DNA of 64,000 nt from a virus, in IMG/VR virus record IMGVR_UViG_3300029983_000015, positions 30,696 to 94,695 of that record. The stretch is one strand, 5' to 3'. Of this stretch, positions 51,459 to 59,113 are shown piece after piece. A program made the translations under genes and the position numbers. Every line of letters starts with the position of its first letter. Positions within the stretch are counted from its first letter, which is position 1. The notes below the pieces were generated by a model. That model was given only the letters and a program-made list of their open reading frames with translations, ran no database searches and had not been told where the DNA came from.

Positions 51459-52661
51459 ATGGCAACAACAAAAATTTATAATATAACCAATTATTCTGAT
51501 GCATTATTAAATTGTGTTATGATTGATGGATTAACACCAGATATTATCAAAAGAAAATATATTTGGTTATTAAATGCAATTATTGAGAATGCAATAATAG
51601 GACAGGATGATTATGGATTGGTTTGGTATTCAGGTACTTGGAAAGCAGGAGAATGGGAAGATGGTACTTGGTATTCTGGAATATGGGAAGATGGTGAATG
51701 GAAAAATGGAAAATTCTATTCTTATCGCTTTGATACTAATCAATTATTACAAAGAAATATAAGAATTATAGAAAAAAATAATCCAATATATTCACAATTT
51801 AGACGTGGTATTTGGAGAAGAGGCGAATTTTTTAATGGATATTTCGGACCAGGAATTGATCAAGGTACTGATAAAGACGTTGATACTTGGGATCAAATGT
51901 TAAATAGTGAGATTATTTATTATCATACTAGATGGGAAACTGGTATATTTAATAATGGTATTTTTAGAAATGCTGTTTGGTTGAGCTATTATGTTAATGA
52001 TAGTATATTTAAAGATGGTATATTTTATAATAGTGAGTGGGTTAATGGAACATTTTTAAATGGAACATTTCAAGGGTATGAATGGTGGAATGGAAAATTT
52101 AATGGAGGAGATTTTATTGGTAATACTGAAGTTGTTCAATCATTGGGCTCTTCTGCTAGTCATTGGTGGAATGGTGAATTTAATCAAACAGATATTAATG
52201 TTAGAAGTAGATTTGGTTCATGGCCTGTGTCTGGTACAACAGAATTGGCTTTCCCTTCTGTTATTTGGCATGATGGTATATTTTATCAAGGAGAATTTCA
52301 TTCAGGATTGAATATTCAATCAGGTTTAACATCATTGTCAGATAATCATAATAGAACTATTTGGTCAGGAGGAACATGGAATAATGGTACTTGGTATGGA
52401 GGTACTCATTTAAATGGTACATTTAATAATGGAACTTGGTTAGAAGGAATATGGGAAAATGGAACATTCAATAATGGAACTTGGTGGAATGGATTTTGGT
52501 CAGGAGGAACAATTAACAATGGATTGTTTATTTGTGGATTATTTAATGATGTTGTATTTAATGATGGAGAATTAGGCTATCAGCCATCAGATGCTATATT
52601 AATTAATCAAAATTTAAATCTGTATTATTTATCATCTGTTCCTACTATTTATTTAGATTAA
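51459..52661 (+). CDS. Tail fibre with W/F-x-x-G-x-[WF] solenoid repeats
   Basis: 400 residues. After a 50-residue start, the chain is dominated by a five-residue periodicity such as GTWKAGEWEDGTWYSGIW, WRRGEFFNGYF, GIFNNGIFRNAVW and GTWNNGTWYGGTHLNGTF. This aromatic-Gly pentapeptide pattern predicts a right-handed beta-solenoid, like the pentapeptide-repeat fold, with stacked aromatics. It sits in the fibre block and is likely a receptor-binding or shaft protein. It is followed after 5 nt by a small set B gene. Confidence 0.82.
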   Translation: MATTKIYNITNYSDALLNCVMIDGLTPDIIKRKYIWLLNAIIENAIIGQDDYGLVWYSGTWKAGEWEDGTWYSGIWEDGEWKNGKFYSYRFDTNQLLQRNIRIIEKNNPIYSQFRRGIWRRGEFFNGYFGPGIDQGTDKDVDTWDQMLNSEIIYYHTRWETGIFNNGIFRNAVWLSYYVNDSIFKDGIFYNSEWVNGTFLNGTFQGYEWWNGKFNGGDFIGNTEVVQSLGSSASHWWNGEFNQTDINVRSRFGSWPVSGTTELAFPSVIWHDGIFYQGEFHSGLNIQSGLTSLSDNHNRTIWSGGTWNNGTWYGGTHLNGTFNNGTWLEGIWENGTFNNGTWWNGFWSGGTINNGLFICGLFNDVVFNDGELGYQPSDAILINQNLNLYYLSSVPTIYLD

Positions 52662-52666
52662 AAATT

Positions 52667-52978
52667 ATGTCAAATTATCAATTATATGATTTCATTAAGG
52701 ATATTGATTTTCATATAAAAAATAAAAATCCTATTGAGTTATCTTCAAAAAGTGATGCTTTTATTACATATTTATTTCAATTGAAAACATTTCAATTGAA
52801 AAATAAAATAAAAAAAGACCATCCACTTTTCAAAGAACAATACTTTTTGTTAGTAATGTATAGTACTTTGTATGTTTCTAAAAAAAATGAACGTGAAGAA
52901 TTTAAGTTTGATAATGTAGAGATTATTGGTGGAATAAAAATGCTAAGAAAAAAGAAATTGAAAAAAATATTCAATTAG
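52667..52978 (+). CDS. Small hypothetical protein with basic tail
   Basis: 103 residues, mainly helical (YDFIKDIDFHIKNKNPIELS, FITYLFQLKTFQLKNKIKKD), ending MLRKKKLKKIFN, a clear set B tail. The order 'EYYFLLVMYSTL-like strand, charged turn, VEIIGG, basic tail' resembles the end of the other set B proteins. Cotranscribed with the fibre gene. Confidence 0.68.
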   Translation: MSNYQLYDFIKDIDFHIKNKNPIELSSKSDAFITYLFQLKTFQLKNKIKKDHPLFKEQYFLLVMYSTLYVSKKNEREEFKFDNVEIIGGIKMLRKKKLKKIFN

Positions 52979-52980
52979 TT

Positions 52981-53011
52981 TTTGTTATTTAAAAATATTG
53001 TATTATCTTTG
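52981..53011 (+). promoter_or_regulatory. Bacteroidetes sigma-A promoter
   Basis: TTTG at 52981-52984, 19 nt, TATCTTTG at 53004-53011: full consensus match, 42 nt upstream of the next ATG. Confidence 0.72.
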
Positions 53012-53052
53012 CTGCATAAATAGATGTATAATTTTAAATAAAATATTTCATT

Positions 53053-53445
53053 ATGAATTCAGTAATTATTAATGCAGATCATTTAATATTAGGCGCAAAA
53101 ATTTTATTTGATCACAAATCTGAATTTGAAGCATACATTTCAGGAACTGAATATATTATGTCTGTTAAAATGATGAAAGAATATTCTAAATTAGGATTGA
53201 AAGAAAGTAAAGATTTGATAGATTTATACAAATCAGGTAAATTGAAACCAGGTCCAGATATAAAAAAAGAAAGAGCGGATAAACTTGAACGATTAGAAAA
53301 AATTCCATTTATTGAAGAATTAATAGAAAAAATAAAATCACTAAATTTAGATGATTTTAATAATATTCTTAATAGTTTATCTCTTAGTGATTTGATTATT
53401 ATTGATGAGATTATTGAAAAAGAAAAAATAAAACAATTTAAATAA
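53053..53445 (+). CDS. Protein with a bL12 C-terminal-domain-like motif
   Basis: 130 residues. At about 35-60, EYIMSVKMMKEYSKLGLKES, KDLIDLYKSGKLKPG closely follows the factor-binding helices of ribosomal protein bL12 (K-x-x-R-x-x-x-x-LGLKEAKDLV-x-x). After it comes a linker with IKKERADKLERLEKI (set B-like) and a helical C-terminal region rich in Leu/Ile/Asp. bL12 recruits translation factors, so this protein may dock on or mimic the stalk, but only the core motif is conserved. First gene after a full-consensus host-type promoter. Confidence 0.72.
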   Translation: MNSVIINADHLILGAKILFDHKSEFEAYISGTEYIMSVKMMKEYSKLGLKESKDLIDLYKSGKLKPGPDIKKERADKLERLEKIPFIEELIEKIKSLNLDDFNNILNSLSLSDLIIIDEIIEKEKIKQFK

Positions 53446-53458
53446 TTATATTGAAATT

Positions 53459-53905
53459 ATGAAAACAAAGATTAATGTTAACGACATCAGAACCCTTATT
53501 TTTTGGGTTCAAACATTTTATTTATTTGAGCACAAAAAATTTAATCATCAAATGTTGCTTGATAAATCTATATCAATAGATAGTGTTTTAGTGGATTCTA
53601 ATGTTTTACATATTGATGAGCTTATGCTAGATGCTTATGGTGTTTATAATAAAATGAAAAAGGTAAATGAACATATTGATATGATAGATATGTTTAAAGT
53701 TGCTAATCTTAAAAAAGAAGATGTTATTCGTGAAACAGAAAAATATTTTAATATATTTCAAGATTTGATAGAAAATTATAAATATGATGATCCTGAAATA
53801 CGTGGAATACAACAAGGAATTCTTAATGAGAAAATGCTGGATTGTGTTAATGTAGAAGATTACGAAACCGCTGCAAAATATAGAGATCTTATTAAGGAGT
53901 CATAA
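53459..53905 (+). CDS. UVR-motif protein
   Basis: 148 residues. The C-terminus, EKMLDCVNVEDYETAAKYRD, LIKES, is a clear UVR motif (E-x-x-x-A-x-x-x-x-x-Y/F-E-x-AA-x-x-RD-x-I), as in UvrB/UvrC and in the ClpC partner McsA. The N-terminal 110 residues are helical and unrecognised (IRTLIFWVQTFYLFEHKKFN). Given the phage ClpC at 22916, an adaptor role is attractive. Same transcription unit as the bL12-like gene. Confidence 0.78.
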   Translation: MKTKINVNDIRTLIFWVQTFYLFEHKKFNHQMLLDKSISIDSVLVDSNVLHIDELMLDAYGVYNKMKKVNEHIDMIDMFKVANLKKEDVIRETEKYFNIFQDLIENYKYDDPEIRGIQQGILNEKMLDCVNVEDYETAAKYRDLIKES

Positions 53906-53925
53906 AAAATTAATGACTTCTAATT

Positions 53926-54429
53926 ATGCTTAAAAATAAATTTTTATATAGAAGATCTAATTTTTCAAGACGACAATATCAATATGTTAAAACAAAAAGA
54001 AATAATGATATTGATTTGTTTTCAGATTTACCTTATCATGAATCAATGAAAAAATATGGAGACAATTATCATTGTCATCATTATGACAATAAACCTTTGT
54101 CTGATTTTTTGGATTCTAAAATTGGTGAAAATTGGAATGATGTTTATTCTGAAATATTAAAAAAGGTACAGCATAATTTTAAATACTTACTTGATAATGA
54201 TCTTAAATATTTAATACGCAGACCTATATATTATGATGACTATATTCCTATGGATACGTATAGATATTATAGAACTTCAATATGTAGTGATAGATTGTAT
54301 ATTGATTTGAATAATATTATTTGTTATAAATCAAAAGATGAAATTTTATCAGAATCTAAAAGAATTGTACGTAAACTTAAATTACAAGAAATATTTGATA
54401 ATGAAAAAGAAAGTCAATCTTATGATTGA
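53926..54429 (+). CDS. Hypothetical protein, basic tail in terminator-overlapping end
   Basis: 167 residues. Basic, disordered start (LYRRSNFSRRQYQYVKTKRN), then HESMKKYGDNYHCHHYDNKP, IGENWNDVYSEILKKVQHNF, and PIYYDDYIPMDTYRYYRTSI, which are typical of a small Tyr-rich phage fold. Near the C-terminus KRIVRKLKLQEIF is a set B element, followed by codons (KESQSYD) that also form the terminator stem. Function unknown. Confidence 0.68.
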   Translation: MLKNKFLYRRSNFSRRQYQYVKTKRNNDIDLFSDLPYHESMKKYGDNYHCHHYDNKPLSDFLDSKIGENWNDVYSEILKKVQHNFKYLLDNDLKYLIRRPIYYDDYIPMDTYRYYRTSICSDRLYIDLNNIICYKSKDEILSESKRIVRKLKLQEIFDNEKESQSYD

Positions 54430-54439
54430 CTTTCTTTTT
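54404..54439. terminator. Terminator overlapping a coding end
   Basis: AAAGAAAGTCAATC-TTAT-GATTGACTTTCTTTTT; its 5' arm lies in the last codons of the 53926 gene. Confidence 0.85.
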
Positions 54440-54459
54440 ATATAAATATTTTAAATTTA

Positions 54460-54744
54460 TTAGTCTTCCTTTGAAAATAATTTATCAAAATTTTCTCTTA
54501 ATTCATTTAATTCCAAATTTAGTGTATTTATGAAATATTCAAGAATATCTTGAGAGAATACTTCAGTTGAAATGTCACCTGTATTTAGTTCAACTTCACT
54601 TATGTTGAATAATTTATCAGAACTTTGTCCTGTTATTTTAAATTTATCACACTTTGTTATTGATTGTAATTCGAAAATGGTTTTTTCAAGTTTATCAATT
54701 CTATATATTAATCCTGCAGCAACATCAAAATCGTTTCTTTTCAT
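54460..54744 (-). CDS. Small coiled hypothetical protein
   Basis: 94 residues, helical ends (AAGLIYRIDKLEKTIFELQS; EYFINTLNLELNELRENFDK) flanking a short beta segment (KFKITGQSSDKLFNISEVEL). It lies 21 nt downstream of the dnaJ stop on the same strand. No recognised domain. Confidence 0.65.
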   Translation of the reverse strand: MKRNDFDVAAGLIYRIDKLEKTIFELQSITKCDKFKITGQSSDKLFNISEVELNTGDISTEVFSQDILEYFINTLNLELNELRENFDKLFSKED

Positions 54745-54765
54745 ATCATTTTATTTTTATTTTTA

Positions 54766-55773
54766 TTATATATTTAATTTGTCATAGTCTATGACAATAT
54801 TTAATTTCAGATATAAATCTGCTCTTTTGCCATTCTGTCTTAATAAACCTTTTTCTTTTATTTTTATTGTATCTTTGTCCTTGGTTTTATTAGGTAATTT
54901 AATTTCTAATTTAGTATCATCAACATGAGTATAATATATTTTGCTTCCATCAATGGCATCTTGAAAATGTATATCTAATTCTGAAATTAAATCATAATTA
55001 TTTATTATGCTGCATTTACTTCTATTTATAATATTTATATTTAAAATTAAGCTTCCTACTCTATCTTTATAGTATTTTGATTGACTACCATAACCATATT
55101 GCAAATTTCTATTGGAGGATCTAATTTCCGATATGTTTTGTAATTCTATTTCAGTTTCTTTTAATATTACTTTTTCCCCATTACATTTTTTGCATTTATC
55201 ACTATGAATTTTTCCAGTACCTTGACAGTACTCACAATCTCTTCCATTATTTATTCCTGTACCATCACATACATCACAATCATCTGAATGTCCAGATTTA
55301 TCAAATCCAGTACCTTTGCAGTCATCACAACTAATTAATTTGTTGTATTTTACTTTAATTTTATCATTTTTATATATCTGTTTAAAATCTATATCTACAT
55401 TTATGTTTATGTCTAAGTTTTCAGAAAATTCTTCTTTACCGGAAAAATTTCCAAATGGACTATTTCCACCAAAGAATTGATTGAAAAAACTAGAATTCAT
55501 GCCTCCTCCAAAAAAACTTGATTCTTGCCCACCAAATTGTGAAAATGAATTTCCATTTGGACTACGCGTGTCATATTCTTGTTTTTTTGAATTATCAGAT
55601 AATACTTCGTAAGCTTCTGATACTGATTTGAATTTTTCCTCGCTTTCTTTATCTCCTTGATTTTTGTCAGGATGATATTTTATTGCAAGCTTTCGATATT
55701 TCTTTTTTATTTCTTCCTCAGATGAATCTTTATTTAATCCTAATTCTTTATAATAATCCTTTTTATAGTCCAT
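54766..55773 (-). CDS. dnaJ: DnaJ (class A J-domain co-chaperone)
   Basis: 335 residues. J domain 1-70 with the HPD tripeptide at 34-36 ([10 protein letters not shown]), a Gly/Phe-rich segment about 75-115 ([20 protein letters not shown]), a zinc domain at about 148-205 with four C-x2-C-x-G-x-G-like units ([32 protein letters not shown]), and the C-terminal substrate-binding region with [14 protein letters not shown]. It stimulates DnaK ATPase and delivers unfolded clients; phages use host DnaK in replication and head assembly. The C-terminus looks shorter than cellular DnaJ. Confidence 0.94.
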   Translation of the reverse strand: MDYKKDYYKELGLNKDSSEEEIKKKYRKLAIKYHPDKNQGDKESEEKFKSVSEAYEVLSDNSKKQEYDTRSPNGNSFSQFGGQESSFFGGGMNSSFFNQFFGGNSPFGNFSGKEEFSENLDININVDIDFKQIYKNDKIKVKYNKLISCDDCKGTGFDKSGHSDDCDVCDGTGINNGRDCEYCQGTGKIHSDKCKKCNGEKVILKETEIELQNISEIRSSNRNLQYGYGSQSKYYKDRVGSLILNINIINRSKCSIINNYDLISELDIHFQDAIDGSKIYYTHVDDTKLEIKLPNKTKDKDTIKIKEKGLLRQNGKRADLYLKLNIVIDYDKLNI

Positions 55774-55813
55774 TATTTTATAATTTTATTTTATAATGTT
55801 ATATAAAAAATTA

Positions 55814-56359
55814 TTAAGATTGTTTAGAAAAAATATTATCAAATAGTCTAGTTCTGACTTTTTCTATAACTATTTCATTTTGAAGTTTCCAGCCCCATTC
55901 TTCTCTTATTTCTGGTCTTTTGTGAGGTGATAATATTAGTAATTGGTTACTAATTTGAGTTAATTTATATAGAAATGTTGGTAATTTTGATTGCTCTAAT
56001 AAGTGTAGTGCAAAACTGCAAATTATGATATTATATTTTTTATTATCTAATGAACCGTTTATGATATCATCAAATGATATTTTTTCACATTTTGTGTTGT
56101 CGTTTGTTTTGTAGTAATCACATGAATATGCATCACAAGCATCAATGTTTTTATATCCAAGATTTATTAATGTTTTAGAAATTTCTCCTTTACCTGCAGC
56201 CAAATCTAATGATTTGTTGAAATTTATATTCCAATTATCATTTACAAATTTTATTGATTTTTGTATTATTGGCTCATGCGGATTATTATATTGATCAAAA
56301 TTCCATTCATAGAAATTTTTAACTCCATATTTCTGATATTTTGATCTTATACTATCCAT
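55814..56359 (-). CDS. Class I SAM-dependent methyltransferase-like protein
   Basis: 181 residues. SLDLAAGKGEISKTLINLGY is motif I with the glycine-rich SAM loop, NIDACDAYSC is the acidic end of strand 2, and YNIIICSFALHLLEQSKLPT then LLILSPHKRP give the motif IV region. No target-recognition domain or DPPY/NPPY is present, so DNA methylation is unlikely; small-molecule, RNA or protein methylation remains open. It starts 12 nt downstream of the broken KFNI gene. Confidence 0.8.
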   Translation of the reverse strand: MDSIRSKYQKYGVKNFYEWNFDQYNNPHEPIIQKSIKFVNDNWNINFNKSLDLAAGKGEISKTLINLGYKNIDACDAYSCDYYKTNDNTKCEKISFDDIINGSLDNKKYNIIICSFALHLLEQSKLPTFLYKLTQISNQLLILSPHKRPEIREEWGWKLQNEIVIEKVRTRLFDNIFSKQS

Positions 56360-56370
56360 TATTTCTTATT

Positions 56371-56667
56371 TTATATATTAAATTTTTTTGCTTTTTGTTC
56401 TAATTTAATTCCATTTATATTATAATCTCTCTCAAATTCTTCAGTTGAATCCCATAAAATTATGAATTTTTTTATATAATCATACTGAACATCTGTTAAT
56501 TCATCTATGCTATATTCATCAGCGGATTTTGGTGATAAATCTTATGCATCTGTCCATAATTGAAAACTTTTGGCTAGATAATCTATCATTGACATATCAT
56601 ATCCTAATGATTTATTATATGGTATTTCATTAGATTCATTTAGTTGGCTAAATTTATTTATTTTCAT
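56371..56667 (-). pseudogene. Set A gene interrupted by an in-frame TAA
   Basis: From ATG at 56667 the frame reads MKINKFSQLNESNEIPYNKS... for 41 residues up to SFQLWTDA, then a TAA at 56544-56542, then continues in the same frame for 56 codons to EQKAKKFNI and a stop at 56371. Both ends match set A (FxxLNES start, KKFNI end), and the frame is maintained, so one base substitution explains the break. It may be a recent nonsense mutation, a sequencing error or a gene now giving a short peptide. No other gene shows internal TAA, so recoding is unlikely. Confidence 0.75.
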
Positions 56668-57046
56668 CTTTTTCGTACATTTGAATTTTTTTAATATTAT
56701 TTTCTTCAATATCTTGAATATTTACTTCATAACTTGGTTCTTCTTCATCATCATAATTATCATAATATCTTGCAGTGAAATTGTCTATTATCTCATTTTC
56801 TTCTTTCATGAAAATATCAAATGATTCTACTTTTCTCATTTTATTTTTCTTAGATTTTTTATGTCTTTTTAAATTTACTACGGGTTTAGAATATGTAGCA
56901 AGAGGCTGACTAATATCACCAGAACCAGTAGTTCCTTGAGATCCTGGAATACTTCCTGGTTGAGCAGCTACAATAGCACCCATTCCTCCTGTGTTTCCCA
57001 TAGTTGCAAATGCATCTTCTTTTATAAATTCATCAAATTTTTTCAT
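56654..57046 (-). CDS. Internal-head-protein-like gene with two targeting-like elements
   Basis: 130 residues. MKKFDEFIKEDAFATMGNTG, GMGAIVAAQPGSIPG then GTTGSGDI: this N-terminus, an x-F-x-x-F-I-x-E peptide followed by ATxGNTxGMG...AQPxSxPG...GSGD, recurs in small phage virion proteins. A basic patch (NLKRHKKSKKNKM) leads into a second MRKVESFDIFMKEENE at about residue 71, resembling the same targeting peptide again, and an acidic tail. It may be a core or scaffold-type protein cleaved after Glu. The stop overlaps the following broken gene. Confidence 0.75.
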   Translation of the reverse strand: MKKFDEFIKEDAFATMGNTGGMGAIVAAQPGSIPGSQGTTGSGDISQPLATYSKPVVNLKRHKKSKKNKMRKVESFDIFMKEENEIIDNFTARYYDNYDDEEEPSYEVNIQDIEENNIKKIQMYEKDENK

Positions 57047-57047
57047 C

Positions 57048-57491
57048 TTATAGATTATATTTTTTTGTGTCTAATTCAAATTTTCTTTCTTCACTCATTT
57101 CTGTGAATAATATTGATTTTGTTGATATACTAGATTTGTATAAATTATGAGAAAGTGTGTCATAATTTTCATCAATTAAATTGAGTATTCTAAGAGAAAA
57201 ATCAAAATCGTATCTAGGCGCAATAGAAATTTCGTAAATTTTTGTTACTGTATCAAAAATAACATCAATTCCATTTAGGTTGGTTATTATTTCATCATTT
57301 CTTTTTTCTCTTGGTAATAAATCTCCTCTTCTATTCCAAGAATCTACTTCAAATTTATACTTTTGTAGTTCTGGCTCTTTATCATAAATCATTCTGAGAA
57401 TTTTCTCATTATCATTTTCAATAGATTCTTTTTTTTTATTGAATATATTTAAAAATCCTTCTGTTATAAATTCCTTGAAATGTATTATCAT
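57048..57491 (-). CDS. Doubly tagged small protein (MIIHFKEFITE start, KKYNL end)
   Basis: 147 residues. MIIHFKEFITEGFLNIFNKK is very close to the MKTYQEFI-x-E start of T4 internal proteins, with ITE as the expected cleavage context; the end is LDTKKYNL. Body: DEIITNLNGIDVIFDTVTKI and APRYDFDFSLRILNLIDENY. Coupled to its neighbours with no intergenic space. Confidence 0.75.
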   Translation of the reverse strand: MIIHFKEFITEGFLNIFNKKKESIENDNEKILRMIYDKEPELQKYKFEVDSWNRRGDLLPREKRNDEIITNLNGIDVIFDTVTKIYEISIAPRYDFDFSLRILNLIDENYDTLSHNLYKSSISTKSILFTEMSEERKFELDTKKYNL

Positions 57492-58132
57492 TATAAATTA
57501 TATTTTTTTGTTGATATTTTAATTTCACATTCTTCTTTTGATCCTATGAATTCAATTGTGTTATGTCTTTTTATTGCTCTCATATATTTATGTTCTGCGT
57601 CATTTGTAAAGTTAAAACTAACAAAATATTTTTTTAAATACTCAGGTATATTATTATACTTTATCATATAAGTAACACCAACTCCTGATTTTTTTGATGC
57701 TACTATTTTACCACTATTATTTTTAACAAAATCATTTAATTCTTTTTTATTTTCTCTAGTAGATGCAAATGCATCTTTTTCAAATTCATTCATTATAACA
57801 TATTTGCCTATATTTTCATCATTTGTTTCTGATCCCCAATTCCATGAACTTTGATCAATCTCAACAATTCTCTCTGATATTATAGAATCTTTTTTGAATT
57901 TTTTATACATTTTCAATCTTCTTCTTTTCTCTTTCAATTCTTTTTTCGAATGCTTCATACTTTTGTATGTAGTATAAGATGGTTCTCCAACCGCAGTGAA
58001 TACTATGCCACTGGCTCCATTGTTTCCACCTGATTGCATATAACCTCTTCCAAATGGAATTGATCCAACCCCAGCCTTTCCTGATGCATTACCTGATGAT
58101 ACTTCTGATTCAAATGCTTTTAGATATTTCAT
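57491..58132 (-). CDS. Doubly tagged protein with Gly-rich N-terminal segment
   Basis: 213 residues: MKYLKAFESEVSSGNASGKA, GVGSIPFGRGYMQSGGNNGA, then a strongly basic stretch (KHSKKELKEKRRRLKMYKKF), a globular region (EFEKDAFASTRENKKELNDF, VGVTYMIKYNNIPEYLKKYF) and the end ISTKKYNL. Targeting peptide, Gly-rich linker and basic segment fit an internal DNA-associated virion protein. Confidence 0.75.
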   Translation of the reverse strand: MKYLKAFESEVSSGNASGKAGVGSIPFGRGYMQSGGNNGASGIVFTAVGEPSYTTYKSMKHSKKELKEKRRRLKMYKKFKKDSIISERIVEIDQSSWNWGSETNDENIGKYVIMNEFEKDAFASTRENKKELNDFVKNNSGKIVASKKSGVGVTYMIKYNNIPEYLKKYFVSFNFTNDAEHKYMRAIKRHNTIEFIGSKEECEIKISTKKYNL

Positions 58133-58485
58133 AAATTAAATTTTTCGGCTGTTTTAATTAGTTTCCATTTTTTAATATCTTCTTCTGTTATATCGACTTC
58201 TCCCATATACTCATTACCGTTTTCTATTGCAGTATCTTTTCTGAAATCTGAAACTTGACTCCATGTTACAGATATTCCCATCCATGATGTGTTTGTGTCA
58301 ATTATATAAATATAAACTAACCCGCTATTTTTTATGTGGTAGTTATTCATACTGTAAATTGTCTCCTTTATTGAGTCATCAAATCCAAGTTTATGTAATG
58401 ATATTTCAAAATATGGCTCATCTGTATTTATTTTCCAAAATTTACCTTTTTCATTAGAACCTTCGAATTTTTTAATATACTTCAT
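58129..58485 (-). CDS. Doubly tagged small protein (IKKFEG start, EKFNL end)
   Basis: 118 residues: MKYIKKFEGSNEKGKFWKIN, YFEISLHKLGFDDSIKETIY, SGLVYIYIIDTNTSWMGISV, and ITEEDIKKWKLIKTAEKFNL at the end. First gene of a four-gene set A operon (56654-58485) with overlapping stops and starts. Small alpha/beta fold; no catalytic motif recognised. Confidence 0.72.
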   Translation of the reverse strand: MKYIKKFEGSNEKGKFWKINTDEPYFEISLHKLGFDDSIKETIYSMNNYHIKNSGLVYIYIIDTNTSWMGISVTWSQVSDFRKDTAIENGNEYMGEVDITEEDIKKWKLIKTAEKFNL

Positions 58486-58522
58486 GTTTCTTATATATTA
58501 ATTTTTTTATGTGATTTTCTAT

Positions 58523-58542
58523 GAAGTTATTTTTATATATAC
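58523..58542 (+). promoter_or_regulatory. TATATATA-type late promoter candidate
   Basis: GAAGTTATTTTTATATATAC, 20 nt before the ATG at 58562; AAGTT and TATATATA are spaced as at 51434. Confidence 0.5.
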
Positions 58543-58561
58543 TTTAAAATAATTATTATAA

Positions 58562-59113
58562 ATGAAGAAACTTTTTGAAGAATATGTAGAATCTGCTGAT
58601 TATAAAATAACAGTATTTTTTAAGGAATTAAAATCTCAAATCGAAAAATGGTTTAGTGAAGGTTCATTGGCTGCTCAAGGCTGCTCATTGGATGGTCAAA
58701 TAGATATTTCTAATTCTAATCCAATGGAAAAATTTTTAATTTTTAATTTTTCTGAACCTATAGAAGAAACTGAAGATAAAGATGAAGATGAAGATTCATT
58801 TTTTAGATATAGAGTTATATTTATGGTTAGACTAGATCAAATGAAAGGAACTGATAATTCTCAATCTCAAGAACAAGGTGCTGCTCCAATTGAAACTCCA
58901 ACTGAAGGTAAAGCATTGGAAATAAATAAAATATTATTGAAAATTCATCAATTTAACGATGAAATGGAAGAAAAAGGAGAATTGGTCGAAGAGGTTGATG
59001 TTGAAGATATAAAAGAAGATTTTATGATTGATAAATTAGGTCAATTAAAAGATAAATCAGATGACGAAGGAACAGATAAAAATGACTTAAAAGATAATAT
59101 TTATACACAATGA
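58562..59113 (+). CDS. Acidic hypothetical protein, virion-related block
   Basis: 183 residues, MKKLFEEYVESADYKITVFF at the start, a middle beta region (EKFLIFNFSEPIEETEDKDE, YRVIFMVRLDQMKG), a Gln/Glu/Pro linker and an acidic helical C-terminus (MEEKGELVEEVDVEDIKEDF). The start is a loose form of the set A element with E after the hydrophobic pair. Ends overlap the next ATG. Possibly a structural or chaperone protein; unrecognised. Confidence 0.65.
   Translation: MKKLFEEYVESADYKITVFFKELKSQIEKWFSEGSLAAQGCSLDGQIDISNSNPMEKFLIFNFSEPIEETEDKDEDEDSFFRYRVIFMVRLDQMKGTDNSQSQEQGAAPIETPTEGKALEINKILLKIHQFNDEMEEKGELVEEVDVEDIKEDFMIDKLGQLKDKSDDEGTDKNDLKDNIYTQ

Noticed and set aside
56371-56667. Alternative genetic code with TAA as sense
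   Set aside because: Only this one gene has an internal TAA; all other genes end at TAA or TGA at the expected lengths.
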